From: JAGNHB01 sp964436005
Lineage (GTDB): Bacteria > Acidobacteriota > JAAYUB01
Reading direction: 5' to 3'
Length of the DNA stretch: 64,000 nt
Assembly: GCA_964436005.1 (NCBI GenBank)
Contig: CAYTBK010000005.1
Location: 1-64,000 of the forward strand
Under the pieces are notes generated by a model, which was not told the origin of the DNA, did no database searches, and saw nothing but the letters and a program-made list of their open reading frames with translations. This document shows, piece by piece, positions 7,767 to 16,000 of the stretch (its first letter is position 1; every line of letters begins with the position of its first letter). The translations under genes and the position numbers were made by a program.

Positions 7767-8192
7767 ATGCTGTGCTATCTCGACTCCAAGCTCCAGGACG
7801 ATCCCGACATTGAGGACGTCACGGTGGAACCCCTCAAATGCTCCTGCTCCTATTGCGGCGCGGAACTGCAAGACGACGACTGCGCTTCGTGGAAAGAGAC
7901 GCCCGACGCGGAAGGCGTTTGCCCCGAATGCGGCCATCTATCCAGTTATTGCTGGAATGACCTTGACGGCCGCGCAGACTGGTTCAATTGGGCGAACATC
8001 TCCACCGACCGTCACGGTTGTCTTTACTTCAACGTGAGCGTCGCCGATCCCCGCGGCTCGGATCTCACCTTCATCCTCTACGTGGACCGCAACGATCAGG
8101 CGTACAAGGTGGTTCTGCCCGACGGCGGCCTGTCCTACCTCAAACCCAAGGACGAGCTGAAGGAGCGCGTGCTCGCCTACGTCTACAGTTGA
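7767..8192 (+). CDS. Zinc-ribbon-like small protein
   Basis: A 141-residue soluble protein. A longer open frame reaches back to 7488, but that extension is low-complexity and crosses a terminator-like hairpin, so the ATG at 7767 (protein start MLCYLDSKLQDD) is preferred even though it lacks a clear ribosome binding site. Two CxxC pairs (CSYC and CPEC, about residues 25-28 and 51-54) should bind one zinc ion, like a zinc ribbon. The C-terminal 80 residues look like a small beta-rich domain. The family is not recognised. Lying between a replication protein and excisionase-like genes, it may be a DNA- or protein-binding accessory factor of the element; that is inference. Confidence 0.55.
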   Translation: MLCYLDSKLQDDPDIEDVTVEPLKCSCSYCGAELQDDDCASWKETPDAEGVCPECGHLSSYCWNDLDGRADWFNWANISTDRHGCLYFNVSVADPRGSDLTFILYVDRNDQAYKVVLPDGGLSYLKPKDELKERVLAYVYS

Positions 8193-8214
8193 TCTATTCT
8201 TTAACCCTCTCCCT

Positions 8215-8532
8215 ATGGAAAAATCGGACCCAACGCCGGAAAAAGAGCGGCTGCGCTACTTCGTGCTCCTGTTCGAGCTGAAGTTCCCCTCCGCCCGGCC
8301 CGGACTGACGGAAGACCGGATCGTCCTGGAAAAGCTGGTGCTGGCCGTCGACGAATCCGCCGCCGGATTCATCGGCAAACGCTGGGAAGCCGCCCAGGCC
8401 AAACGCAGCGACTGGGGCGCGGTCAAGTTCCTGGCCGTCAAGAAGGCCACCCAGCAAGCCAACGCCAACCTCGACCATCTGCGCAAGCTGGCCGTGGAAG
8501 CGGAAAAGGATGTGAAAAGCGCAGGGGCCTAG
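8215..8532 (+). CDS. Hypothetical helical protein
   Basis: A 105-residue, charged, helical protein starting 22 bases after the zinc-ribbon gene, with no clear ribosome binding site. No signal peptide, membrane span or cysteine is present, and the family is not recognised. The following 241-base gap (8533-8773) contains a short hairpin (CCGGCAGC paired with GCTGCCGG near 8539-8566) that may end this transcript, and no further gene I can support. Confidence 0.5.
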   Translation: MEKSDPTPEKERLRYFVLLFELKFPSARPGLTEDRIVLEKLVLAVDESAAGFIGKRWEAAQAKRSDWGAVKFLAVKKATQQANANLDHLRKLAVEAEKDVKSAGA

Positions 8533-8773
8533 CCTCGCCGGCAGCTCTGGAACCAGGGCTGCCGGTCCCTCTGCCGATTGTCGTCGTGAACTGCGACGTT
8601 TCCCTTTTTCGGCTCCTGGGCTGTGAAAGGATACCGTTTCCCGGCATGAAGAAGGCCGCAGACTTCGGCCGTCTCCGCCGGACCAGAAACCGGCCGTCAC
8701 CACGGCCGCAGCCGGCCAGGCTGGATCAGCCCTCCGGAACGGGCGCAACCCATTTCACAGGAGGAAACGAATC

Positions 8774-8989
8774 ATGGCCGAGAAAAAAGTGCTGATGAAC
8801 TCGTCCGAAGCGGCCCAGTATCTGGGCGTGGCCCGGAGAACGCTCTACAATTTAGTTTACTTCCGGAAAGTCCCCTTCACCAAGGCGTTCGGGAAACTCC
8901 AATTCGACCTCGAATTGCTCAACAGCTTCCTGATGGAGCGCACTTTCATGCCCCCGAAACCCAAGCCGCGGCCTGGGCAGAGCCTATGA
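8774..8989 (+). CDS. Excisionase-like helix-turn-helix protein
   Basis: A 71-residue DNA-binding protein of the MerR-like excisionase type (HTH_17 pattern). The core runs SSEAAQYLGVARRTLYNLV then a short wing (VPFTKAFGKLQFDLELLNSF), which is how these proteins read a direct-repeat site. The ATG follows a strong AGGAGGAAA site. Proteins like this bend DNA for the excision step of integrative elements, or regulate them. It lies about 460 bases from the tRNA-Asp gene, the likely insertion site, which supports an excision role. Alternative: a transcriptional regulator of the element. Confidence 0.7.
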   Translation: MAEKKVLMNSSEAAQYLGVARRTLYNLVYFRKVPFTKAFGKLQFDLELLNSFLMERTFMPPKPKPRPGQSL

Positions 8990-9001
8990 AGGAGGTGGTC
9001 C

Positions 9002-9220
9002 ATGCCTGAAGGGATCAAACTGAAAAAGAGACTGGCGACCATCAAGGAATTCTGCCGTGAAAACACCCAATTCCGGGAAGGCGGCATCCGAGCCCTAATC
9101 TTTCACTCCGACGACAACGGCTTCCGGAAAGTCCTGGTGCGCGTCGGCCGGAAAATCCTCCTGGACGTGGACGCCTTCGAGCTGTGGCTGGACCAGGCTA
9201 ATGGCCGCCCGGGAAAATAA
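9002..9220 (+). CDS. Second excisionase-like DNA-binding protein
   Basis: A 72-residue protein 12 bases after the previous excisionase-like gene, with an AAGGAGGT site. The text ATIKEFCREN, then GIRALIF, then RVGRKILLDVDAFELWLDQ is the layout of short DNA-binding proteins often placed beside integrase genes in proteobacterial genomic islands: a helix-turn-helix followed by a beta-wing. The two genes probably form one unit ending at the hairpin at 9229-9258. It is the last gene of the element before the tRNA. A role in excision or in control of integrase expression is likely, but unproven. Confidence 0.6.
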   Translation: MPEGIKLKKRLATIKEFCRENTQFREGGIRALIFHSDDNGFRKVLVRVGRKILLDVDAFELWLDQANGRPGK

Positions 9221-9228
9221 TCAAGCTC

Positions 9229-9265
9229 AGGAGAGCGGGCAATCAGACTCGCTCTCCTAATTTCT
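9229..9265 (+). terminator. Terminator after excisionase-like pair
   Basis: Perfect 9-base arms (9229-9237 and 9250-9258) with a 12-base loop, followed by AATTTCTTCT. It ends the rightmost + strand transcript of the element. The remaining bases up to the tRNA terminator show no supportable gene. Confidence 0.5.
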
Positions 9266-9409
9266 TCTCCCCATGGCCCTCTCTTGTCCGCGCAACGTCT
9301 CCCCACATTTTCCCTGAGCTTTTTCCAAACTATTTCTCGAAGAGCCGAGGATATAGGCTTCCACTCCGAAGCCGAAAAGGCAACTCCCCCAAATTTCCCC
9401 CAAGGGCCT

Positions 9410-9440
9410 AAAAACAACAAGGACTTGCTAGTGCAAGTCC
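9410..9440 (-). terminator. Intrinsic terminator of the tRNA transcript
   Basis: On the minus strand an 8-base perfect stem (9433-9440 with 9421-9428, loop ACTA) is followed by TTGTTGTTTTT. It lies 10 bases after the tRNA-Asp 3' end and would stop the tRNA-Val/tRNA-Asp transcript. If the element inserted at the tRNA 3' end, this terminator would belong to the element's end or to a rebuilt tRNA end. Confidence 0.75.
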
Positions 9441-9450
9441 TTGATTTAAA

Positions 9451-9527
9451 TGGCGGGGTCGACGAGACTCGAACTCGCGACCTTCGGCGTGACAGGCCGA
9501 CGTTCTAACCAACTGAACTACGACCCC
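9451..9527 (-). tRNA. tRNA-Asp (anticodon GTC)
   Basis: A 77-base cloverleaf on the minus strand. The acceptor stem GGGGTCG pairs with CGACCCC; discriminator G and CCA are encoded. The anticodon loop reads CTGTCAC, anticodon GTC for Asp, and the T-arm contains GTTCGAGTC. It is the second gene of a two-tRNA transcript. Its 3' end marks the edge of the putative mobile element. Confidence 0.96.
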
Positions 9528-9599
9528 GCTCAATTCTGCTCGACATGATCCGCGGAACCTGGGTTCCGGCGGCGTGGCAAACCATGGAAAGATCGTTTC

Positions 9600-9675
9600 T
9601 GGTGGGCGGTACAAGGCTCGAACTTGTGACCCTCGGCTTGTAAGACCGATGCTCTACCAACTGAGCTAACCGCCC
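9600..9675 (-). tRNA. tRNA-Val (anticodon TAC)
   Basis: A 76-base cloverleaf on the minus strand. The acceptor stem GGGCGGT pairs with ACCGCCC, discriminator A, CCA encoded. The anticodon loop reads CTTACAA, anticodon TAC for Val, and the T-arm has GTTCGAGCC. It lies 72 bases upstream of tRNA-Asp in the direction of transcription. Confidence 0.96.
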
Positions 9676-9784
9676 GAGCGAATTGTAACCATAGCCCAGC
9701 TCCGATTCGTTGTCAAGAAAAACCTGGGGGAGGTGTGCAATTTTTTCGCCGCGGGAGCGCGTGGGCCCGGCCGGAAAAACCGGG

Positions 9785-10288
9785 CTACCGATAGGCGGGC
9801 GGCAGCAGCTTTCGCCAGGCGAGGCCGTGCTTTCCCGGGCCGTAGTAGTCCGGCAACCGACCGGCCGGGCGGAACCCCGTGGCCTGGTAGAGGGCGGTGG
9901 CGGCCGGGTCGCCCTGACGGGATTCCAGCCGCAGGCTCCTGGCCCCGTGGGCACGGGCGCGGTCCTCGGCCAGGCCCATCAGGCGGCGGCCCCACCCCTG
10001 TCTCCGGGCCGCGGGGCAGACCGCCACGGAGAGGACGCGGGCCCAGGGGCTTCCGTGGCGGCTTCCCCCGAAGGCCAGGACGATGGAGCCGAGGGGGGCG
10101 CCGGCTCCGCTCTCCACGAGGTAGAGCTCGCAGCCGGGCTGGGCCAGGAAATGCCGGTACAGTTCCTCGGAATAGGCGTTTTCGGTGAAGCACTCGTTCT
10201 CGACGGCCATCAGGGCCGCCAGGTCGCGCTCGGCGGCCGGCCGGATGGACGCCCCCTGGGCGAAGTCTTCCGTCTCCATGCTTTTCAT
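9785..10288 (-). CDS. GNAT family N-acetyltransferase, RimI-like
   Basis: A 167-residue GNAT-fold acetyltransferase, which would transfer acetyl from acetyl-CoA to an amine. The N-terminal beta strand and helix (ASIRPAAERDLAALMAVENE) and the acetyl-CoA-binding region (VLSVAVCPAARRQGWGRRLM, about residues 86-105) are typical, the latter carrying the R/Q-x-x-G-x-G/R pattern. The final part (ALYQATGFRPAGRLPDYY) matches RimI-type enzymes that acetylate protein N-termini such as ribosomal protein S18, but substrate cannot be fixed. The start may be the first ATG (10288) or the one at residue 4. It lies alone on the minus strand upstream of the tRNA genes. The gap 10289-10570 holds nothing I can identify. 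Confidence 0.8.
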   Translation of the reverse strand: MKSMETEDFAQGASIRPAAERDLAALMAVENECFTENAYSEELYRHFLAQPGCELYLVESGAGAPLGSIVLAFGGSRHGSPWARVLSVAVCPAARRQGWGRRLMGLAEDRARAHGARSLRLESRQGDPAATALYQATGFRPAGRLPDYYGPGKHGLAWRKLLPPAYR

Positions 10289-10570
10289 TCGCTTTCTTCT
10301 CCCAGCGCAGCCCCGTTTCGAAAATACCGGCCGCTTCCTCGCGACGAAGCGAAACCGGCACCGGCGCCGTCCTCGAACTTCGCCACCCGACTCTCCGAAT
10401 TTGTTGGTGTCCTGCTGCTTCTGCGGTTAAGCCGGGTTCCGGGCGGAAATCATAACAGGCGCCCGTCGGCTGGCGGATTTTTTTCAGGGAAAAGTTCGGA
10501 AAAATTCCGGCTCGTGCGTTGTGTAGGTGGGGCCTTTCCCCGGACGAAAAGACGAGGCGGGAGGTGTTTT

Positions 10571-11332
10571 GTGCGCAACTTTATTATTTCCATGCTGTTG
10601 ACGTTCTGGTGGGGTTGGCTGCCCGCGTCGGGGGCGGAGGGCGGGGCCGGGCTCTTCGAGGCCTGCCGACGGGGGGATGCCGAAGCGGTGGCGCGGCTGC
10701 TGGACGGGGGAGCGCCCGTGGATGCCGCCGGCCGGGAGGGCGAGACCCCGCTCATGGAAGCTTCCGTCCATGGCCAAGGCGAAGTCGTGGTCCTCCTGCT
10801 GGCCAGGGGCGCCGACGTCCACGCGGCCACGTCCGCCGGGCTGAACGCCCTCATGCTGGCGGCGGCCAACGGCCGGCCGGAGATCGTGGAAGGGCTCCTG
10901 GCGGCCGGGGCCCGGGTGAACGAGGCCCGCCGGGACGGGTTCACCGCCCTGACGCTGGCCGCCGCGTACGGGCAGGCGGAGGCTTGCCGGGTCCTCCTGG
11001 CGGAGGGGGCCGACCCCCACGCGCGGACCTCCGCGGGCTGGACCCCCCTGCACTGTGCGGCGGCGGGGGGCTTCGTCGACGTCCTGGCCGCCCTGGTGGC
11101 CCATCACGCCGACGTGAACGCCCCGGCGGAGGGCGGGTTTTCCCCGCTGCGGGCCGCGGCGGCCAACGGCCACCGCGAGGCGGCCCTTTTCCTGCTGGCG
11201 GCCGGAGCGGGGGACGCCGCCGGCGCCGCCGAACTGGCCCGCCGGAACGGGCACCCGGCGGTGGCCGACGTGCTCGCGGGGAAGGACAAGACCCTTGACA
11301 CGGCCGGCTCTTTCGCTAACATGGTCCGTTGA
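10571..11332 (+). CDS. Secreted ankyrin-repeat protein
   Basis: A 253-residue protein starting at GTG 10571, chosen because GGGAGGTG lies six bases upstream; a longer open frame upstream is GC-driven. An N-terminal signal peptide (IISMLLTFWWGWLPASGA) is followed by about six ankyrin repeats with standard cores such as GETPLMEASVHGQGEVVVLL and AGWTPLHCAAAGGFVDVLAA. Ankyrin arrays bind other proteins, so this is likely a periplasmic or secreted binding protein. Its partner is unknown. The gene ends 22 bases before the next gene, on the same strand, and the two may be co-transcribed. Confidence 0.8.
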   Translation: MRNFIISMLLTFWWGWLPASGAEGGAGLFEACRRGDAEAVARLLDGGAPVDAAGREGETPLMEASVHGQGEVVVLLLARGADVHAATSAGLNALMLAAANGRPEIVEGLLAAGARVNEARRDGFTALTLAAAYGQAEACRVLLAEGADPHARTSAGWTPLHCAAAGGFVDVLAALVAHHADVNAPAEGGFSPLRAAAANGHREAALFLLAAGAGDAAGAAELARRNGHPAVADVLAGKDKTLDTAGSFANMVR

Positions 11333-11354
11333 TCTAACCAACAGGGAGTTCCGC

Positions 11355-12038
11355 ATGAAGAAAGGCAGTCCAGGGAAAGAGAAAGCGAAGTCCGGCAAGC
11401 CCGCCGAAGCCAGGAAGGGTGGTGCCCCCCGGGGGGCGTCGAAGAAGGACCATGATCGCAAGGCATTGAACGCCATGGATATCGTAATCGCGGCGATGTT
11501 CGTCGGCGGGCTGATCTTCGCCATCGTGGCCTTTTCCATGGCCCGCCTGCCGCTGAAGGATTCCTTCGTCCTCTGGCCCCTGTGCATCGGCGGGGCCGTG
11601 GGCGCCGTCGCCGGGCTGGTGACCTGGAAGATCACGCACTTCGAGTCGATGGCGTTCATGGCCGTGGTCATGCTTCTGGGCGGAGCCTCCATCTCCATCG
11701 GGACGGTGCTCGCCCTCAACCGGCCGCTCGACCGTTCCCAGGGCGAGGTCCGGAAGCTCAAAGTGGCCTACCGGCACTCTTCCGGCACCGATGAGCACAA
11801 AAAGTACTTCGCCGACATCGACCCGGACGAGAAATTCCCCGTGAAGACCATCGAGGTGGAAAAAGAGGTGTACGACAGCCTGTCCACCGACACCCCCGGG
11901 GACGATTTCATCCGCGTCCGCATCCGTCCCGGCTTCTTCGGTTTCGCCTATTTGGAGGAGGTTCTCCAGGCGGAGGCGGCCCCGAAGGGAGAGACGCCGA
12001 AATTCCAGCCGCCGGCGGAGCGCCTGCCGGTCCAGTGA
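11355..12038 (+). CDS. Three-span membrane protein of unknown function
   Basis: A 227-residue protein starting at ATG 11355 after an AGGGAG site. The basic N-terminus (about 35 residues rich in Lys) precedes three membrane spans (around residues 38-58, 70-90 and 98-115), then a soluble C-terminal domain of about 110 residues. No catalytic motif is seen and the family is not recognised. The basic N-terminus suggests it faces the cytoplasm. The stop overlaps the start of the Nudix gene (ATGA), so the two are translationally coupled. Confidence 0.65.
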   Translation: MKKGSPGKEKAKSGKPAEARKGGAPRGASKKDHDRKALNAMDIVIAAMFVGGLIFAIVAFSMARLPLKDSFVLWPLCIGGAVGAVAGLVTWKITHFESMAFMAVVMLLGGASISIGTVLALNRPLDRSQGEVRKLKVAYRHSSGTDEHKKYFADIDPDEKFPVKTIEVEKEVYDSLSTDTPGDDFIRVRIRPGFFGFAYLEEVLQAEAAPKGETPKFQPPAERLPVQ

Positions 12039-12532
12039 TGAGCGTCGTCGGCCCCGGGCCCGCCGCCGGGGGTGACCCCGGCCGGGAAATGTTGCCTGCG
12101 CCGGCTGTCGCCGAAGCCGTCCGGGGTGTTCTGCCCGGCGTCATCCTTGTCGTCGCCGCCGTGGTGGTGGAGGACGGGCGCCTGCTGTTGGCCCGTCGGC
12201 GCGAGGGCGACCACCTGGCCGGCCACTGGGAATTTCCCGGCGGCAAGGTCGATCCCGGGGAGACGCCGCCGGCGGCCCTCGTGCGCGAGCTGGCCGAGGA
12301 ACTGGGGGTCCGGGCGGAAACCGGGGCGCCGTTCCTCTTCTCCTGGTGGGAGTACCCGGAAAAGAGAGTCCTGATCCTGTTTTATCGTTGCCGCATCGCG
12401 GAAGGCGTCCCCGAGCCCGTGGAGTGCGCCGAGGTGGGCTGGTTCGGGCGGCCGGACCTGCCGGGACTGCTGGTTCCGGATGCCGACCGGGCCGCCCTGG
12501 AGGCGCTTTTGCCGGAACTCCGCGATCGTTGA
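12038..12532 (+). CDS. Nudix hydrolase, MutT-like
   Basis: A 164-residue Nudix enzyme. The start is ATG 12038 (a GTG lies one codon earlier), overlapping the upstream stop. The full Nudix box is present (GGKVDPGETPPAALVRELAE, then ELGV, about residues 68-91), with the metal-binding Glu residues of the REUxEE core. A strand before it (GRLLLARRREGDHLAGHWEF) matches MutT-type 8-oxo-dGTP diphosphatases that clean the nucleotide pool, and WEFPGGK is typical of that branch. Length is somewhat greater than E. coli MutT (about 130) because of an N-terminal extension of about 30 residues. Other nucleotide substrates are possible. Confidence 0.85.
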   Translation: MSVVGPGPAAGGDPGREMLPAPAVAEAVRGVLPGVILVVAAVVVEDGRLLLARRREGDHLAGHWEFPGGKVDPGETPPAALVRELAEELGVRAETGAPFLFSWWEYPEKRVLILFYRCRIAEGVPEPVECAEVGWFGRPDLPGLLVPDADRAALEALLPELRDR

Positions 12533-12611
12533 GGGCGAAGTTTCCAATTCATCGCTTTCGGCGGGAGTCTGCCGCTCGCGCCGGCGCCCGTCCGGTTTCC
12601 GGGAGGTGTCT

Positions 12612-13049
12612 GTGGGATTCCACCGCCTGGTCCGCAGGTTCAAGGAAGGCCTGGGCCGCTGCCGGGGGCGGGCCCGGGTGTCCCGTCGCGCCATGGGCGA
12701 ACCGGCCCGGCTGGGCTGGGAAGGCGAGCGACTGGCCTACCGGCTGCTCGTGCAGGAAGGGTACGACGTGCTGCTGCGGAACTGGCGGGCCCCTTTCGGG
12801 GAAGTGGACCTCATCGCCCGGCGCGACGGCGCGGTGCACTTCGTGGAAGTGAAGACCCGGCGCCGGAACCCCGACTTCCGGCCGGAGCGGCGCGTGGACG
12901 ACGACAAGCAGGACCGCCTTCGCCAGCTGGCCCGCTACTTCCTCAAGATGAACGGCTGGACGGGCCTGGCCTGCCGCTTCCACGTGGTGTCCATCGAGGT
13001 GGGGGACGACCGCCGGGCGGAGGTCCGGTTAATCGCCAACGCTTTCTGA
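12612..13049 (+). CDS. UPF0102 (YraN-like) nuclease-fold protein
   Basis: A 145-residue protein of the UPF0102/YraN family, which has a restriction-endonuclease-like fold. The core GEVDLIARRDGAVHFVEVKTR contains the acidic and E-x-K residues that form the metal site in such folds. The GTG at 12612 was chosen because GGGAGG lies six bases upstream; a further GTG at 12606 and an ATG near 12693 are alternatives. Members are often adjacent to rnhB and thought to act on DNA structures, but the substrate is not established. The 3' end overlaps the convergent kinase gene by 21 bases. Confidence 0.8.
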   Translation: MGFHRLVRRFKEGLGRCRGRARVSRRAMGEPARLGWEGERLAYRLLVQEGYDVLLRNWRAPFGEVDLIARRDGAVHFVEVKTRRRNPDFRPERRVDDDKQDRLRQLARYFLKMNGWTGLACRFHVVSIEVGDDRRAEVRLIANAF

Positions 13050-16000
13050 GGAAGGGGGCTCCAGGGGGATCTGGAAACGGAACACGCTTCCCCCGTCGGC
13101 CCCTTTTTCGGCCCATATCCGGCCGTGATGGTGCTCCACGATCTGCCGGCTGATGGAGAGGCCCAGGCCGGTGCCCCTGGGCCGGTCGGTCAGCGAGTCG
13201 CCCACCTGGAAGAACTTGTCGAAAATATTGTTGACGTGGTCGGGGTGGACGCCGATGCCCGTGTCGCGAACCTCGAACAGCACGCCGTCGTCCAGCCGGC
13301 CGGCCTGAAGGCGAATCTGCCCCTCCTCGGTGAACTTGATGGCGTTGGAGAGCAGGTTCAGGATGACCTGCAGGATCCGGTTCCGGTCGCACACGAGCGG
13401 CGGCAGGGCCGGCGCGGTCTCGACGACGATCCGCAGGTTCTTCTGGGCGGCCAGCGGTTCCATGGTCGCCGCGCTCTGGTCCAGCAGTTCCCGGATGTCC
13501 ACCTCTTCCCGCTTCCAGTCCACCTTGCCGGCCTCCAGCTTGGCGATGTCGAGCAGGTCGTTGATGAGGTTGGTCAGCCGTTCCCCCTCGTCGACGATGA
13601 TCTTCATGTTCTGCAGGACCTGGTCGCGGGTCTTGTCCGGTCCGCTGTCCGGGGTGGGCAGGACGGCGGCCGACTCCAGCTTCTTCAGGGTGATCCGGGC
13701 GAAGCCGACCACCGAGGTGAGGGGCGTGCGCAGTTCGTGGGAAGCGATGTTGAGGAAGTCCGTCTTCATGGCGTCGATCTCGCGGAGGCGCTCCAGCGAA
13801 CGCTGCAGCATCTCCCCTTCCAGCTTGCGGTAGTTGGCGGTCATCCGCATGCGCACCAGGACGAAAACCGCTCCTGCGCCCAGGGTCAGGTAGAGGGCCA
13901 GGGCCCACCAGGCCCGCCACCAGGGGGGGGTGATGACGATGCGGAGGCGGGCCGGTCGGTTGCACCGGATGCCGTCGTTGTTGGCTCCCTCCACGAGGAA
14001 GACGTATTCGCCGGGCGAAAGGTTGCCGTAGGTGGCGTAGCGCCGGTTCCCCGCCGACACCCAGTCGTTGTCCACCCCTTCCATCCTGTAGCGGTACCGG
14101 TTCCGTTCCGGGCACTGGAAGTTCAGGGCGGCGAACTCGAAGGTGATCACGTTCTCGTCGTGGTTCAGGGTTATGCTGTCGATGTATTCGGGCTGCTGGC
14201 CGGCCGCGGTTCCCGGTCGGGCCGTCAGGGGTTCGTTGAGCACGCGGATGCCCGTGAAGCGGACCGGCGGCCGGAAGGTGTTGGGCCGGATCTTGTCCGG
14301 CCAGAAGCAGTTCGTGCCGTGGGTGCCGCCGAAGTAGAGGCAGCCTGAGCGGCCCCGGCAGTAGGCGCCCTGGTTGAACTCGTCGGACTGGAGCCCGTCG
14401 GCCTTGCCGAAATTCCAGAAGGCGCCCGAATCGGGGTTGAAGCGGGAGAGACCCCCGTTCGTGCTGAGCCACAGGAAGCCCGCGTCGTCGGGGATGATTC
14501 CGTGCACGGTGTTGGCGGGCAGGCCGTCTTCGATGCTGTACAGCTCCCAGCGGCCGCTTCGCGGATCGAACCGGCTCAACCCCATGTCGCTGCCGACCCA
14601 GAGTATCCCGTGGCGGTCGAAGCGGAGGCAGCGGATGCCGCTGCACGGCGGCCCCTGCTTGCCGGAACGGTCGGCCCGGATCAGCGAGGCCCGGCCGGAC
14701 GAGGGGTCCAGCCTGGCCAGGCCGCCGCCCAGTCCGCCGACCCAGATCGCGCCGTCCTCGGACTGGGTGATGGCCCGCACTACCTCCCGTTCCGGCGATT
14801 TGTCCGGCAGCCGGTACTGGTGGACCCGTTCCGTTTCCGGATCGAGCCATTTCAGCCCGTTTTCGGTGCCGGCCCACAGCGTCCCGTCCCGGCTGGCGAA
14901 AACGGTTCGGCAGGTTTCGTCCAGCCGCGAGGGTTGCCCGGCGGGAGAGAGGGCGAAGTGGCGAAACCGCCGGGTCGCCGGGTCGAGGCAGTCGAGCCCC
15001 CGGCCGTAGGTGGCGCACCAGAGGCGCCCCGACCCGTCCGTTACGAGGCCCCAGACCCCGTCGACGGACAGGGAGTGGGGGTTTTTCGGGTCGTGCCGGT
15101 ATTGTTCCACCTCGCCCGTCCGGGGGTCGCAGCAGAAGATGCCCTGTGAAAGGGTGCCGATCCATATTTTTCCCTGGGGATCCTCGACGATAAACATCAC
15201 GAAGGCCTGGCCGAACCGGGAGTCGTCGGCGGGGAAAGCGCCGAGGTTGCGAAAGGCGTTCTGGCGATCGGAAAGGGTGCAGAGGCCGTTCATGGTGCCG
15301 ATCCAGATCAGCCCGCTCCGGTCCCGGCAGAGACAGTCGATGATGTCGAAGGGCAGGCTGGCGCTGTCCTGCGGGTCGTTGACGGCCCGCCGCAGGCTGC
15401 CGTCCCGGCTGTTCCAGAGCAGGAGGCCGCTCCCGCTGGTGCCGATCAGCAACTGGTCGGCATCCTTCCACAACAGGGCCTGGATTCCCGGCCGCGCCGT
15501 TTCGCCCAGCAGCGGTTGCGCCAGCCCGACGAACCGCAGGCGTACCGGGTCCAGCGTGAACAGCCCCTGCTGCGTTCCGATCCAAAGGAGGCCCTTGCCT
15601 TCGCCGAGGTGGAGGATCCCGTTCGGCGTGCCCCGGCCGCCGGGTGTTCCGGGGGCCGGGAAAAAGCGGCGGACCTTCCCCGTGGACGGGTCCAGCCGGT
15701 TCAGGCCGTTCTCCGTGCCGATCCACACGAATCTCCGGGAGTCCCGGAGGAGAAAGGTGACGCTGCCGTTGCTCAGGTCTGTGCCGGACGGCCCGGCGAC
15801 GAGCCGGCGAAGGATTTTCCCGTCGCCGGTGACCAGGTACAGCCCGACGTTTGTGCCGACCCAGAGGGTGCCGCCGGGCTCCCGCAGCAGGGCGGCTACC
15901 CGGGCACGGGGAAGGCCCGCGGAGGCGGGGCCGGCTTTCGGGAAACGGCGGAAGGTCTGGGTCCGCGGGTCCATGGCGGCCAGGCCGCCTTCCGTGCCGA

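Noticed and set aside
9284..9508. A short plus-strand frame running into the tRNA-Asp gene
   Set aside because: Its end is the antisense of a tRNA gene; a protein reading through a tRNA and terminator is not credible.
9710..10570. Upstream extension of the ankyrin protein frame to 9710
   Set aside because: It runs through the antisense of the acetyltransferase gene and low-complexity text; the GTG at 10571 has a good ribosome binding site and starts a signal peptide.
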